Position numbers and translations under genes: made by a program
Notes under the pieces: generated by a model
Seen by the model: only the letters and a program-made list of their open reading frames with translations
Database searches by the model: none
What the model was told of the DNA's origin: nothing
NCBI RefSeq assembly: GCF_900105135.1
Contig: NZ_LT629741.1
Span: 1,364,001 to 1,428,000 of the forward strand
From: Gramella sp. MAR_2010_147
GTDB lineage: Bacteria; Bacteroidota; Bacteroidia; Flavobacteriales; Flavobacteriaceae
Length of the DNA stretch: 64,000 bases
Direction of reading: 5' to 3'
In this document: positions 53,595 through 61,580 of the stretch, piece after piece
Numbering within the stretch: position 1 is the first letter of the stretch
How the letters are laid out: each line of letters begins with the position of its first letter

Positions 53595-54272
53595 TTATAT
53601 TTTCAACAACAAATTGGGATCTGGGCAGTTTTTTAAATAAATGTCCAGATCTTCTTTTTTAACGACCCCCGGATAATCACCTACACCACCCTGCATATCT
53701 TCCATGATCTGAAAATGTAAATGCGGGGCATAGTCACCATTTTCATCAAAATCTCCTAATTCAGCAATTTTATCTCCGGCTTTTACCTCTGTCCCTATAC
53801 TTAAATTATCCAGCGATTTTCGGGAAAGATGACCGTAGAGCGTATAAAATTTTCTTTCGTTAAAGGAATGCTCCAAAATGATCGTTGGACCATAATCGCC
53901 AAAATTATCATTGTCCTTAAAGCTATGGATCTTGCCATCTAACGGACTTATAATTTCAGAATACGCCGGAACCCAAACGTCAAGACCAATGTGGATATTC
54001 CTATTGGCTTCTGTATTATTAAATAATTGACTCCTATTATACAAAGTCCTCAATTCATTATAACCTCCAAAGGCAGCTTTTGAATTTCTGTTCCGAAGGT
54101 ATTCATCTACAAAAATGGAAAATGCTTTGGAAGAAGCGACTTCTAATTTTAAAAGATCCCTGTTATCTTCAGAGAGGTCTATATATGCGAAATCCTCCTG
54201 TTTATACGCTCCTCCTATGACCGGAGTAAAACAAGAGGTCAATTCATTTAAAAACTCAGAAAAACTTTGCAT
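53595..54272 (-). CDS. M23-type (LytM) metallopeptidase family protein
   Basis: A peptidase-type domain acting on peptide cross-links or glycine-rich links. The zinc-site motifs are in place: HIGLDVW (about 93-99, H-x3-D) and APHLHFQI (H-x-H), with ISPLDGKIHSF and LEHSFNERKFYTLYGHLSRK between. Length 225 aa. No signal peptide is seen, so it may act in the cytoplasm or be a regulatory form. The promoter directly in front is one of the best in the window. Confidence 0.88.
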   Translation of the reverse strand: MQSFSEFLNELTSCFTPVIGGAYKQEDFAYIDLSEDNRDLLKLEVASSKAFSIFVDEYLRNRNSKAAFGGYNELRTLYNRSQLFNNTEANRNIHIGLDVWVPAYSEIISPLDGKIHSFKDNDNFGDYGPTIILEHSFNERKFYTLYGHLSRKSLDNLSIGTEVKAGDKIAELGDFDENGDYAPHLHFQIMEDMQGGVGDYPGVVKKEDLDIYLKNCPDPNLLLKI

Positions 54273-54292
54273 AACATTTAACTTAAGGAAGC

Positions 54293-54323
54293 CAAATGTA
54301 ATAGCTATGTTTTAATTTATCAA
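54293..54323 (-). promoter_or_regulatory. Flavobacterial promoter of the M23 peptidase gene
   Basis: On the minus strand, TTG (54323-54321), a 20-bp spacer and TACATTTG (54300-54293), 20 bp before the ATG. It overlaps the end of the upstream adhesin-like gene. Confidence 0.7.
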
Positions 54324-55715
54324 TACATCGCTAAAATTAGCTTTTATGGTGATATTGGCATTCCCTTCTCTTGATTTATTATAACCATTCAGGATCTCGT
54401 TATCATACGACTTTGTTGATTTTAGCTTTAAGCCAGATGGATGTTCAATAGAACTTTGCATCCCATTAAAACTGAAATTAAAAGCCGTATCTGGAATATT
54501 TAATTCAAGATCACTATTTTCAAGACTGATATTTAAAGTCTCAAATCCTGCTCCAAGATTATTAATATTCAGTTTTCCAAAAGAACCGGTTAAAACCCCG
54601 GTCTTTTGAAGTTCATTGATCACCACATCACTAGAATTGGAGTTCAGCTTAATACTTACAGCCTTATCTATATTGCAATTCTTCACAAATTCGGTAGAAA
54701 GCACCCCGTAATCCCAGTTCGCAACTTTTACCGGAGTATAGGAGGCTTTGATATTGGTGTTCTTCCCAACGATCCTGTTGGCTGAAAACCTACTGTGTGA
54801 CAGATCGGCCTTCAGGTTTTTTATAGTACTTCCAAGTTTAAGTTCACCATGACGCACATTCAATTCCAGTTTTGCATCTTTTGGAATTTTAAGCTTGATG
54901 GTTTTCCTGGATTTCACTCCTTTTCCGTCTTCCATAATAAAAACACGGTTTCCGCCATTTTCCATCCGGGCTTCAAATTGTTTTCCAAATTGTTCACCCC
55001 AGGCTTCCATTTTCTTCCCGAAGCTTTCACCCCAGGCTTCCATGTCCTTTTCAAAATCTTTACCCCAGGCTTCCATTTTTACCTCATATTCTTTCTCCCA
55101 TTTTTCAGAATTCTTCTCCATTTTTTCCGCCCACTTCTCCATTTTTACTTCATATTCTTTTCCAAATTTCTTTTCGAAATCTGCCTCCCATTTCTCAAGA
55201 TATTTGTCACCATCTTTTTCGTAAGCGTCATAGTCGAATTTCATTCCCTTCATATCTTCGGCAAAACCGGGTGGAAGCGGATTCTCAGCAATATTATTCA
55301 AAATAGGACCTACAAGATTTTCCATTAAAGGTCCGAGCATGTCTGGTAACTCATCTAAAGCGGGTTGTAAATGAGACATTGCTATATCTATTTCGCCCAT
55401 ATCTATATTCCAGTTGGTATTGCCTCCAGATTCTATAATTACTTTGGAATTAGAACCCGAAGTTTCCAGTTTCCAGGAATCTAAAAGTTTTTTGGTCGTT
55501 TCTTTGTTACCGGTATCTCCTTCTAGATAGGCTTCAATTTGAACCTCGTTCCTATCCCAGTTTTCGATGATGATATTGGTATGACGGGAATCGAGTTCTA
55601 CATTCACATCTGCTGAAGTTTTATAGTTCTTGCTTAACTTTTTGGTTTGAGCAAAAGCTCCAGCAGTGATAAAAAGCAGTGATAATATCACGTATTTAAG
55701 CTTGATAGTTCTCAT
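54312..55715 (-). CDS. Exported DUF4097-like protein with 11-residue helical repeats
   Basis: A signal peptide (about 1-22, ending FAQT) precedes a beta domain (DVNVELDSRHTNIIIENWD). Residues about 185-250 are a run of 11-residue units with fixed tryptophan, such as MEAWGKDFEKD, MEAWGESFGKK and MEAWGEQFGKQ, starting at residues 214, 225 and 236; in DNA these are 33-bp repeats. The C-terminal third is beta-helical (adhesin/DUF4097 style). It is the third gene of a sigma/anti-sigma operon, overlapping the second by 20 bp. It is probably a cell-envelope protein controlled by that sigma factor. Confidence 0.8.
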   Translation of the reverse strand: MRTIKLKYVILSLLFITAGAFAQTKKLSKNYKTSADVNVELDSRHTNIIIENWDRNEVQIEAYLEGDTGNKETTKKLLDSWKLETSGSNSKVIIESGGNTNWNIDMGEIDIAMSHLQPALDELPDMLGPLMENLVGPILNNIAENPLPPGFAEDMKGMKFDYDAYEKDGDKYLEKWEADFEKKFGKEYEVKMEKWAEKMEKNSEKWEKEYEVKMEAWGKDFEKDMEAWGESFGKKMEAWGEQFGKQFEARMENGGNRVFIMEDGKGVKSRKTIKLKIPKDAKLELNVRHGELKLGSTIKNLKADLSHSRFSANRIVGKNTNIKASYTPVKVANWDYGVLSTEFVKNCNIDKAVSIKLNSNSSDVVINELQKTGVLTGSFGKLNINNLGAGFETLNISLENSDLELNIPDTAFNFSFNGMQSSIEHPSGLKLKSTKSYDNEILNGYNKSREGNANITIKANFSDVLIN

Positions 55716-56307
55716 GTCTGTTGTCTTTTGATTGTTTAATTTCGTTCAATTTTGTTTTTAATTTTTTAAGGAGATCCAGTCGTAGCTGTAAGTTCGCGAT
55801 CATCGCTTCAACGGTTTCCTCATTTACACCGGTTTCCCGAATTTCAGCATTCAATGCTATATATTCTTCATTCAGGGTTTCCAGCTTCTTCATAAATGCA
55901 TCTATAAGTTCTTTATTTTCCGGGGTCATTTCCAGTTTGGCAAGCTGAATATGAACACTGGCCATATAATAATCTTCAATCTTTTTAAATTCAGGAGAAA
56001 CATCGCTTAATCTGTATTCGGTAGATGGTATTTTCTCGTCATTTTCAGATTCCTCTACCGGAGTTTCAACCATTTGATTGTTATTCTGAACAGGATCCTG
56101 ATTATTATTGAATAAGAAAAAAGCTCCTATTCCCAGGGCCACCACCAATATGGCAGCTATCTGAAAGAAATATCTGTAACCACTCTTCTTCTTTTCCGGA
56201 AGTTCTTTTTCTAACCTGGCCTCAAATCTATCTTGATGACCTTTTTTAAGCTTTTCATTCTCCAGATGCTCTTCATTTCGAAACATCTCTCTAATATCCT
56301 GTCCCAT
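55696..56307 (-). CDS. Putative anti-sigma factor, single-span
   Basis: A 203-residue protein with a charged cytoplasmic head (MGQDIREMFRNEEHLENEKL, then GHQDRFEARLEKELP), one membrane helix at about 47-65 (FFQIAAILVVALGIGAFFLF) and a helical periplasmic part. It overlaps the sigma gene by 17 bp at its start. The RFEARLEKEL box is frequent in anti-sigma-like proteins of this family of operons. Its role is inferred from the arrangement. Confidence 0.75.
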   Translation of the reverse strand: MGQDIREMFRNEEHLENEKLKKGHQDRFEARLEKELPEKKKSGYRYFFQIAAILVVALGIGAFFLFNNNQDPVQNNNQMVETPVEESENDEKIPSTEYRLSDVSPEFKKIEDYYMASVHIQLAKLEMTPENKELIDAFMKKLETLNEEYIALNAEIRETGVNEETVEAMIANLQLRLDLLKKLKTKLNEIKQSKDNRHENYQA

Positions 56308-56836
56308 TACTTAAAGTTTTAAGTTCGTCCTGTAATTTCTTTTTCCCTCTGTGTACCAAAGTTCTAGAGGCTACCTGCGTAATATTTAAAATTTCACTTA
56401 TCTCTTCATGATCGTAACCTTCTACCAGGTAAAGCATCAAGGGATATTTATATTTCTCAGGCAGATTTTCCATTTTTCTCTTTACTTCTTCAACACTCAC
56501 CCCGTCTTCTATTTGCCAATCTTCTTCATCTTCTACCGTTCCCAGCGTTTGCTCATTGATGGCAACAAGTTCCATTTTCTTCGCTTTCAACTTGTCCAGA
56601 CATTTATTGATAACGATTCGTTTAAGCCAGGCCCCAAAGGTGACCTCTCCGTTAAACTGATGTAATTTTGAGAAGGCTTTTATAAAAGCTTCCTGCATTG
56701 CATCTTCGGCCTCCATCGTATCTTTCATAAACCGTAATGCCACATAATACATCCCGTCACAATATTTGTTGTACAACTGCAACTGAGCCCGCCGGCTGTT
56801 CAGTTTACAAGCTTCTATTAGCTCATGCTGTATCAA
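56291..56836 (-). CDS. ECF-type RNA polymerase sigma factor
   Basis: Region 2: QLQLYNKYCDGMYYVALRFM, EDAMQEAFIKAFSKLHQFNG and FGAWLKRIVINKCLDKLKAK. Region 4: MENLPEKYKYPLMLYLVEGY then DHEEISEILNITQVASRTLV. Length (181 aa) is normal. The start is TTG at 56836; no in-frame ATG is nearby. It heads the three-gene operon with the anti-sigma and DUF4097-like genes. An ECF-type promoter with a 15-bp spacer lies 36 bp upstream. Confidence 0.92.
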   Translation of the reverse strand: MIQHELIEACKLNSRRAQLQLYNKYCDGMYYVALRFMKDTMEAEDAMQEAFIKAFSKLHQFNGEVTFGAWLKRIVINKCLDKLKAKKMELVAINEQTLGTVEDEEDWQIEDGVSVEEVKRKMENLPEKYKYPLMLYLVEGYDHEEISEILNITQVASRTLVHRGKKKLQDELKTLSNGTGY

Positions 56837-56871
56837 TTTAATTGGTTTTTGATGGGTTAGTTCACTTTAAA

Positions 56872-56897
56872 GACGAGACTAAAAGTCCCGCGTTGCA
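56872..56897 (-). promoter_or_regulatory. ECF-type promoter of the second sigma gene
   Basis: On the minus strand, TGCAACG (56897-56891), a 15-bp spacer and CGTC (56875-56872). It differs from the 52.3-kb pair by one spacer base and two -35 bases, so the two sigma factors could keep separate targets. Confidence 0.5.
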
Positions 56898-57120
56898 AAA
56901 TTTTCGAAAAAAATATAAAAATTACTAAAATTTTATCATTCTATAAATTTATTGGTCATTTCAAAATCACCCGTGATTCTCATGAATTCTATTAGACTGC
57001 CTCTACGATTTAGTAAAATTTCGGATATTCAAATTCATATTCCTACTTTTAATAACTATAGGCCAGATTGAAGTATGATATGGCCGAATTTTTGAAAAGC
57101 TCTTTCTAAAGGACATAGCT

Positions 57121-57708
57121 ATGAATAAAAGTTTGAAAGCGGGGTTAAAAATTGGAGGCATTATTGCTCTCCTGGGATTGATTTTAATTCTAATCCTAAG
57201 GTACACCACGAAGGCTCATAGTCCCGAGGATACTGCAAACTACCAGAAAGAAGATCTTAAGCTGGAGGTTTTTTATAATAGACCTTATAAAAAGGAAAGG
57301 GAAATATTTGGAAACCTTGTCCCCTATAATGAAGTATGGAGAACCGGAGCCAATGAAGCAACTACCTTTGAAACAAATCAAGATATTATGGTAGACGGCA
57401 GCTTGCTGGAAGCGGGAAAATATACCTTATGGACTATTCCTATGGAGAACAGCTGGAAAATCATTTTTAACTCTAAAATGTATCCATGGGGAATTAACCT
57501 TGATAAACAGGCCTACAGAGATCCTGAATTTGATTCACTTGTACTGGAAAGACCGGTTGATGAAACAGACATGAGCCTTGAACAATTCACCATCCTTTTT
57601 GAACAGAATGGTGAATTTGTAAATCTGGTTTTATCCTGGGATACTACCAGTGTTTTTCTTCCTATAAAAAAAGAAGAGGCACCCAAAGGCACCTCTTTTA
57701 CTCAATAA
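57121..57708 (+). CDS. DUF2911 family membrane-anchored protein
   Basis: Residues 10-27 are a membrane anchor (IGGIIALLGLILILILRY). The rest carries the DUF2911 marks: VFYNRPYKKEREIFGNLVPY, NEVWRTGANEATTFETNQDI, AGKYTLWTIPMENSWKIIFN and NLVLSWDTTSV. Length 195 aa. This family is common and abundant in Bacteroidota; its task is unknown. Its end meets the Ohr gene tail to tail with 13 bp between. Confidence 0.9.
   Translation: MNKSLKAGLKIGGIIALLGLILILILRYTTKAHSPEDTANYQKEDLKLEVFYNRPYKKEREIFGNLVPYNEVWRTGANEATTFETNQDIMVDGSLLEAGKYTLWTIPMENSWKIIFNSKMYPWGINLDKQAYRDPEFDSLVLERPVDETDMSLEQFTILFEQNGEFVNLVLSWDTTSVFLPIKKEEAPKGTSFTQ
57674..57697. terminator. Possible bidirectional terminator inside the DUF2911 end
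   Basis: AAGAGG and CCTCTT pair around CACCCAAAGGCA with a short inner CC-GG. It lies in the final codons of the DUF2911 gene, between convergent genes. Confidence 0.35.
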
Positions 57709-57721
57709 TTTCTAAATCTTC

Positions 57722-58147
57722 TTATTCGTCTAATAGCAAATTCAAAGTAACATCTATATTGTCGCGAGTAGCTCTGGAGTAAGGACAAATCTCATGAGCC
57801 TCGTTGACCAGTTTTTCACCGGTTTCAACATCTACTCCCGGAATATAAGAATCCAGTGTTGCTGAAAGTTGAAGATTTCCTGAATCAGTCTGACCTAGCT
57901 TCACCACCGCTGTAACGCTATAGTCCCCAAGGTCTACCTTATGCTTTTTAGCAACTACCTCCAGGGCACTCCCGTAACATGCCGAATATCCTGCAGCAAA
58001 TAATTGCTCTGGATTAGAATAATCTCCACCAGCGCCTCCAAGACCTTCTGGCTTTTTAAGTTCCATATCTAGAATACCGTCTTCACTACGTGTACGACCG
58101 TTACGACCTCCATGTGTAGTTACTTTAGTTTTATACAAATTCTTCAT
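57722..58147 (-). CDS. ohr: Organic hydroperoxide resistance protein (Ohr, OsmC family)
   Basis: Reduces organic and lipid hydroperoxides by a thiol mechanism. The longer open frame reaches 58444, but the family begins at the ATG at 58147: MKNLYKTKVTTHGGRNGRTR. The catalytic cysteines are in AAGYSACYGSALEVVAK and AHEICPYSRATR, and GGAGGDYSNPEQLFA is the Ohr-type mark. Length (141 aa) fits exactly. It stands alone and convergent to the DUF2911 gene. Confidence 0.94.
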   Translation of the reverse strand: MKNLYKTKVTTHGGRNGRTRSEDGILDMELKKPEGLGGAGGDYSNPEQLFAAGYSACYGSALEVVAKKHKVDLGDYSVTAVVKLGQTDSGNLQLSATLDSYIPGVDVETGEKLVNEAHEICPYSRATRDNIDVTLNLLLDE

Positions 58148-58250
58148 TGCGTAAAATAATTTAAGTAATTTAGTTTGCTTCAATATACCAAGCATTTGAT
58201 GATGCCTGAAACCCGAATTCATAAATTTGTCATAAAAATTTAAGCCTATT

Positions 58251-59327
58251 TTGAGTAAAGAAGAGCAAAAATCAGCCTTAAGCGAGTCTGGGAGTAAACC
58301 TGCTTCCGGAAATGTTAGTGCCGAATCTGCTAAAAAGATCAGGAATTTCAGAAAGAATAAATTCTCTGAAAAAGACCTCCTGCAAGATCTGCTGCAAGGA
58401 AACAAAACAGCTCTTGGAAGAGGGATCACGCTTATTGAAAGCAATCAAAAAACCCATCAGGAACAGGCAGAATTTCTTATTGAAGGGGCCTTGCCACATG
58501 CGCAAAAATCTATAAGAATAGGAATTACAGGCGTACCCGGTGTTGGAAAAAGCACGTTTATTGAAAGTTTTGGCTCTTATCTCATAGAGCAGGGGAAGAA
58601 AGTCGCTGTACTTGCTGTAGATCCCAGTAGCTCTGTTTCGCACGGAAGTATTCTGGGAGATAAAACCAGAATGCAGCAATTAGTGACTCAAAAAGATGCC
58701 TTTATAAGACCTTCGCCTAGCGGTGATTCTTTAGGAGGGGTTGCAAGAAAAACCAGGGAGAGCATTATTTTATGTGAAGCTGCCGGATTTGATGTGATCT
58801 TAATTGAAACTGTTGGTGTAGGGCAAAGCGAAACCACCGTACATAGTATGACAGATTTCTTTCTCTTACTAAAACTTGCCGGTGCCGGTGATGAATTACA
58901 GGGTATAAAACGTGGAATCGTAGAGATGGCAGATGCCATTGTGATCAACAAAGCTGATGGAGAGAATCAAAAATCCGCAAGAGAAGCTAAACTTGAATTT
59001 AAGAGGGCGCTTCAGCTATATCCCCCAAAGGAAAGTAAATGGAAACCGGACGTTAAATTATGCAGTGCACTTTACAATGAGGGAGTCTCAGATATCTGGA
59101 ATATGATCACTGAATTTAAGTCTAAGGTAGACGAAAACGGTCATTTTAAGCATAACCGCCAGGAACAAAACAAATTTTGGCTCTACCAGACTATCAATGA
59201 TTATTTAAAAAGCAGGTTCTATGATGATCCTAAAATAAAAACGGCCTTAAAGGAACAATTACAGCTTATTGAAAATAATAAAACTACTGCCTTTGCAGCC
59301 GCAAAGCATTTATTAAGCCTGGCTTAG
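58251..59327 (+). CDS. meaB: Methylmalonyl-CoA mutase-associated GTPase MeaB
   Basis: A G3E-type GTPase that loads and guards the adenosylcobalamin of methylmalonyl-CoA mutase. G1 loop GITGVPGVGKSTFIESF (about 90-106), DPSSSVSHGSILGDKTRM, SPSGDSLGGVARKTRE, ETVGVGQSET (G3) and NKADGENQ (G4). Length (358 aa) is normal with a slightly long N-terminus. The start is TTG; a shorter start near KNKFSEKDLL would also be possible. It ends overlapping the PAP2 gene tail to tail by 15 bp. Confidence 0.95.
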   Translation: MSKEEQKSALSESGSKPASGNVSAESAKKIRNFRKNKFSEKDLLQDLLQGNKTALGRGITLIESNQKTHQEQAEFLIEGALPHAQKSIRIGITGVPGVGKSTFIESFGSYLIEQGKKVAVLAVDPSSSVSHGSILGDKTRMQQLVTQKDAFIRPSPSGDSLGGVARKTRESIILCEAAGFDVILIETVGVGQSETTVHSMTDFFLLLKLAGAGDELQGIKRGIVEMADAIVINKADGENQKSAREAKLEFKRALQLYPPKESKWKPDVKLCSALYNEGVSDIWNMITEFKSKVDENGHFKHNRQEQNKFWLYQTINDYLKSRFYDDPKIKTALKEQLQLIENNKTTAFAAAKHLLSLA

Positions 59328-59894
59328 ATCTTTCTTAAGGATCTTAGCGGTCAGAAATTTTCGGAGAATATGGAATAAAACTCCAAATATGGCGCCTATC
59401 AGCATTCCGGTTATAACGTCCCCAGGATAGTGTACCCCAAGATAAATACGACTATAAGACACCACTACTGCCCAAATAAGCAGGAATATGAATAATCTAG
59501 GATAATGTTTTCTGAATAAAAGACTCAGGAAAACAGCCACTCCGGTTGAATTTGCTGCATGAGCCGAAAAATATCCAAAACTACCACATCTCACAGCGAC
59601 ATATCTCGCATATTCCATCACTCCTTCCTGCCGGCAGGGCCTTGGTCTTTCAAAACCGTGCTTAAAAAGATTTGCCAATTGATCTGTAGCAGTAATTAAT
59701 AAGGTAATCACCACCATAGTGATCAATGTTGGTTTCCATCCAAATTTTCTGAAGATGAGGTAAAGTAAAATAGCGTAAAGAGGAATTGCCATCCATTTAT
59801 CGCTAATAGCGATCCATAACCAGTCCCAGGTTTCTGAACCAAGATTATTCAGAAATAAGAAAAGTTCCCGGTCTAATTCAGCTAATTTCTCCAT
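59313..59894 (-). CDS. PAP2 family membrane phosphatase
   Basis: A lipid-phosphate or undecaprenyl-pyrophosphate phosphatase type. The three motifs are KHGFERPRP (K-x6-RP), FGYFSAHAANS (in place of PSGH) and SRIYLGVHYPGD (SR-x5-H-x3-D). About five membrane helices. Length (193 aa) is typical. The SAH in place of SGH is frequent in Bacteroidota. Its stop overlaps meaB and its start overlaps the small acidic gene by one base. Confidence 0.9.
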   Translation of the reverse strand: MEKLAELDRELFLFLNNLGSETWDWLWIAISDKWMAIPLYAILLYLIFRKFGWKPTLITMVVITLLITATDQLANLFKHGFERPRPCRQEGVMEYARYVAVRCGSFGYFSAHAANSTGVAVFLSLLFRKHYPRLFIFLLIWAVVVSYSRIYLGVHYPGDVITGMLIGAIFGVLFHILRKFLTAKILKKDLSQA

Positions 59895-60124
59895 TAGTTG
59901 TCTTCGTATCTGTTTACCTCACGATCATAAAACTCGTTCGCCTGGGTGATCAAAGATTCAGCTTCACTGGAAAGTTCTTTTTCATCATCCTTATCAAAAT
60001 CTTCTAACCATTCTACCTCATCATCTTTCAGATCAATAATAAATCGAGGAAATTCAGTATGAATTACAAAAATTGACTCGGGTAAATCGGTATTATCTCC
60101 TAATATAAATTTTGGAAGCTCCAT
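59894..60124 (-). CDS. Small acidic conserved protein, 76 aa
   Basis: Begins MELPKFILGDNTDLPESIFV, then IHTEFPRFIIDLKDDEVEWL, and ends in an acidic helical tail. It is of a type often found in Flavobacteria next to PAP2-like genes, but I know no name or function. No signal peptide or membrane helix. Tight coupling with PAP2 (TAATG overlap) and 9 bp from the MATE gene. Confidence 0.7.
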   Translation of the reverse strand: MELPKFILGDNTDLPESIFVIHTEFPRFIIDLKDDEVEWLEDFDKDDEKELSSEAESLITQANEFYDREVNRYEDN

Positions 60125-60133
60125 ATCTATTTT

Positions 60134-61495
60134 TTATGCTATTAAATTTTCTTTTGTTCTAATTAATTTTCGGCTTAAGTAATTAAAGCGGAAATATAAC
60201 AATATTGCCGAGGATGTCAAGCCTGCCAACAAGCCAAGCCATATTCCCATACTACCTAATTGATCTGCCTGCCCAAAATAGAAACTAACCGGGAAGCCGA
60301 TAATCCAGTAGGCTATAAAGCATATTACTGTGGGGATCTTAACATCCTGCAATCCGCGTAAAGCTCCTAAAATTACCACCTGAATCCCGTCACTTAACTG
60401 AAATAATGCTGCAATAATTAATAATTGTGAAGCCAGTGAGATCACTTCAAAATTGTCTATATAAAAAACCGGTAATATATCTTTCAGCAAAATAAAAAGG
60501 AGGGCGAATACTGCCATTATCAAAAAAACTAATAGAAATATAGAAAAGCTTATTCTTCTTAGTTCCCTGTATGCTTTTAATCCAACCTGATTTCCTACTC
60601 TTATCGTCGCCGTCACACCCAGGCCAACTGCAATCATAAATGTCATGGAGGCCAGGTTTAAAGCAATTTGATTAGCTGCCTGCGGATTTGTACCCAGGTT
60701 ACCAGCCAGAAATACAGTGGCTGTGAAAATTGCTACTTCAAAGAGCATTTGCAAAGCTGTTGGAAATCCTAAAGACAATATTCTTTTAAAGATAGACCAC
60801 TTGAGCATTTCCTTTTTAGACCATTTGAAATATTCGGCAAATTTTGATTTCCTCCTTAATATCTCCCATACGAACCAGAGCATAAAAAACCTGGACAAAA
60901 GTGTCCCCCAGGCGGCGCCCTCGAGTTCCAGCCTTGGAAAAAACCAGATTCCGTAGATCAATAAATAATTAAATACCACATTTACCACGTTAGCGAGAAT
61001 GGTTGCATACATGGCATAACGGGTTTGGGAAAGTCCGTCAGCGAACTGCTTAAATGCCTGAAAAGCCATTAACGGCAGCATAGATAAAGCAACAATATTG
61101 AGATATGGAATGGCCAGCTCTACTACTTCCTGCGGCTGGTCTAAATAATAAAGCAAAGGTTTGGCGATCAACAGAAGTATAAACAGCAATAAACCATTAA
61201 TAGTGCTAAGAATAAGTCCGTGATGGAAATAACTTCTTCCGCCTTCAAGATCGTCTGCCCCGTCAGCTTCAGCAATTAAAGGAGTGATGGCAAAAGAAAA
61301 GCCAATTCCCATAGACATTGCAATAAAAACCAAAGCGTTTCCCAGGGATACAGCAGCTAATGGAGCGGCGCCTAATCTCCCAATCATTAAATTATCTACA
61401 AGACCAACCATGACATGACCCAACTGGCCAAGCATCACGGGATATGCGATATTGAGATTCTTACCGAATTCTTTGGTATAAGCTGAAAGTTGCAA
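60134..61495 (-). CDS. MATE family multidrug/toxin efflux pump (NorM-like)
   Basis: A twelve-helix antiporter, the first half from AYPVMLGQLGHVMVGLVDNL (18-37) and the second from LSLGFPTALQMLFEVAIFTA. The sequence ATIRVGNQVGLKAYRELRRI and the early MIGRLGAAPLAAVSLGNAL are typical of the NorM branch. Length (453 aa) fits. The start is TTG and no nearby ATG gives the full first helix. It heads the three-gene unit with the small acidic and PAP2 genes. Confidence 0.93.
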   Translation of the reverse strand: MQLSAYTKEFGKNLNIAYPVMLGQLGHVMVGLVDNLMIGRLGAAPLAAVSLGNALVFIAMSMGIGFSFAITPLIAEADGADDLEGGRSYFHHGLILSTINGLLLFILLLIAKPLLYYLDQPQEVVELAIPYLNIVALSMLPLMAFQAFKQFADGLSQTRYAMYATILANVVNVVFNYLLIYGIWFFPRLELEGAAWGTLLSRFFMLWFVWEILRRKSKFAEYFKWSKKEMLKWSIFKRILSLGFPTALQMLFEVAIFTATVFLAGNLGTNPQAANQIALNLASMTFMIAVGLGVTATIRVGNQVGLKAYRELRRISFSIFLLVFLIMAVFALLFILLKDILPVFYIDNFEVISLASQLLIIAALFQLSDGIQVVILGALRGLQDVKIPTVICFIAYWIIGFPVSFYFGQADQLGSMGIWLGLLAGLTSSAILLYFRFNYLSRKLIRTKENLIA

Positions 61496-61514
61496 AAACT
61501 AGAATTTAGGTTTG

Positions 61515-61522
61515 CAAAGGTA
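61515..61522 (-). promoter_or_regulatory. -7 promoter box of the MATE gene
   Basis: TACCTTTG on the minus strand, an exact TAnnTTTG, 19 bp before the TTG start. It supports that start. No clear TTG -33. Confidence 0.55.
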
Positions 61523-61580
61523 GATGCTTTAGATTTCTTTTAAAGCGATAAAGATTAAAATTCTTTAAAGTCTCAAAGCT

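Noticed and set aside
54849..55328. 159-aa plus-strand open frame rich in Phe and His
   Set aside because: Antisense to the 33-bp repeats of the exported protein; the periodicity is inherited from that gene.
58148..58444. Upstream extension of the Ohr frame to 240 aa
   Set aside because: The extension is antisense to the meaB start and unlike Ohr, whose normal N-terminus is at 58147.
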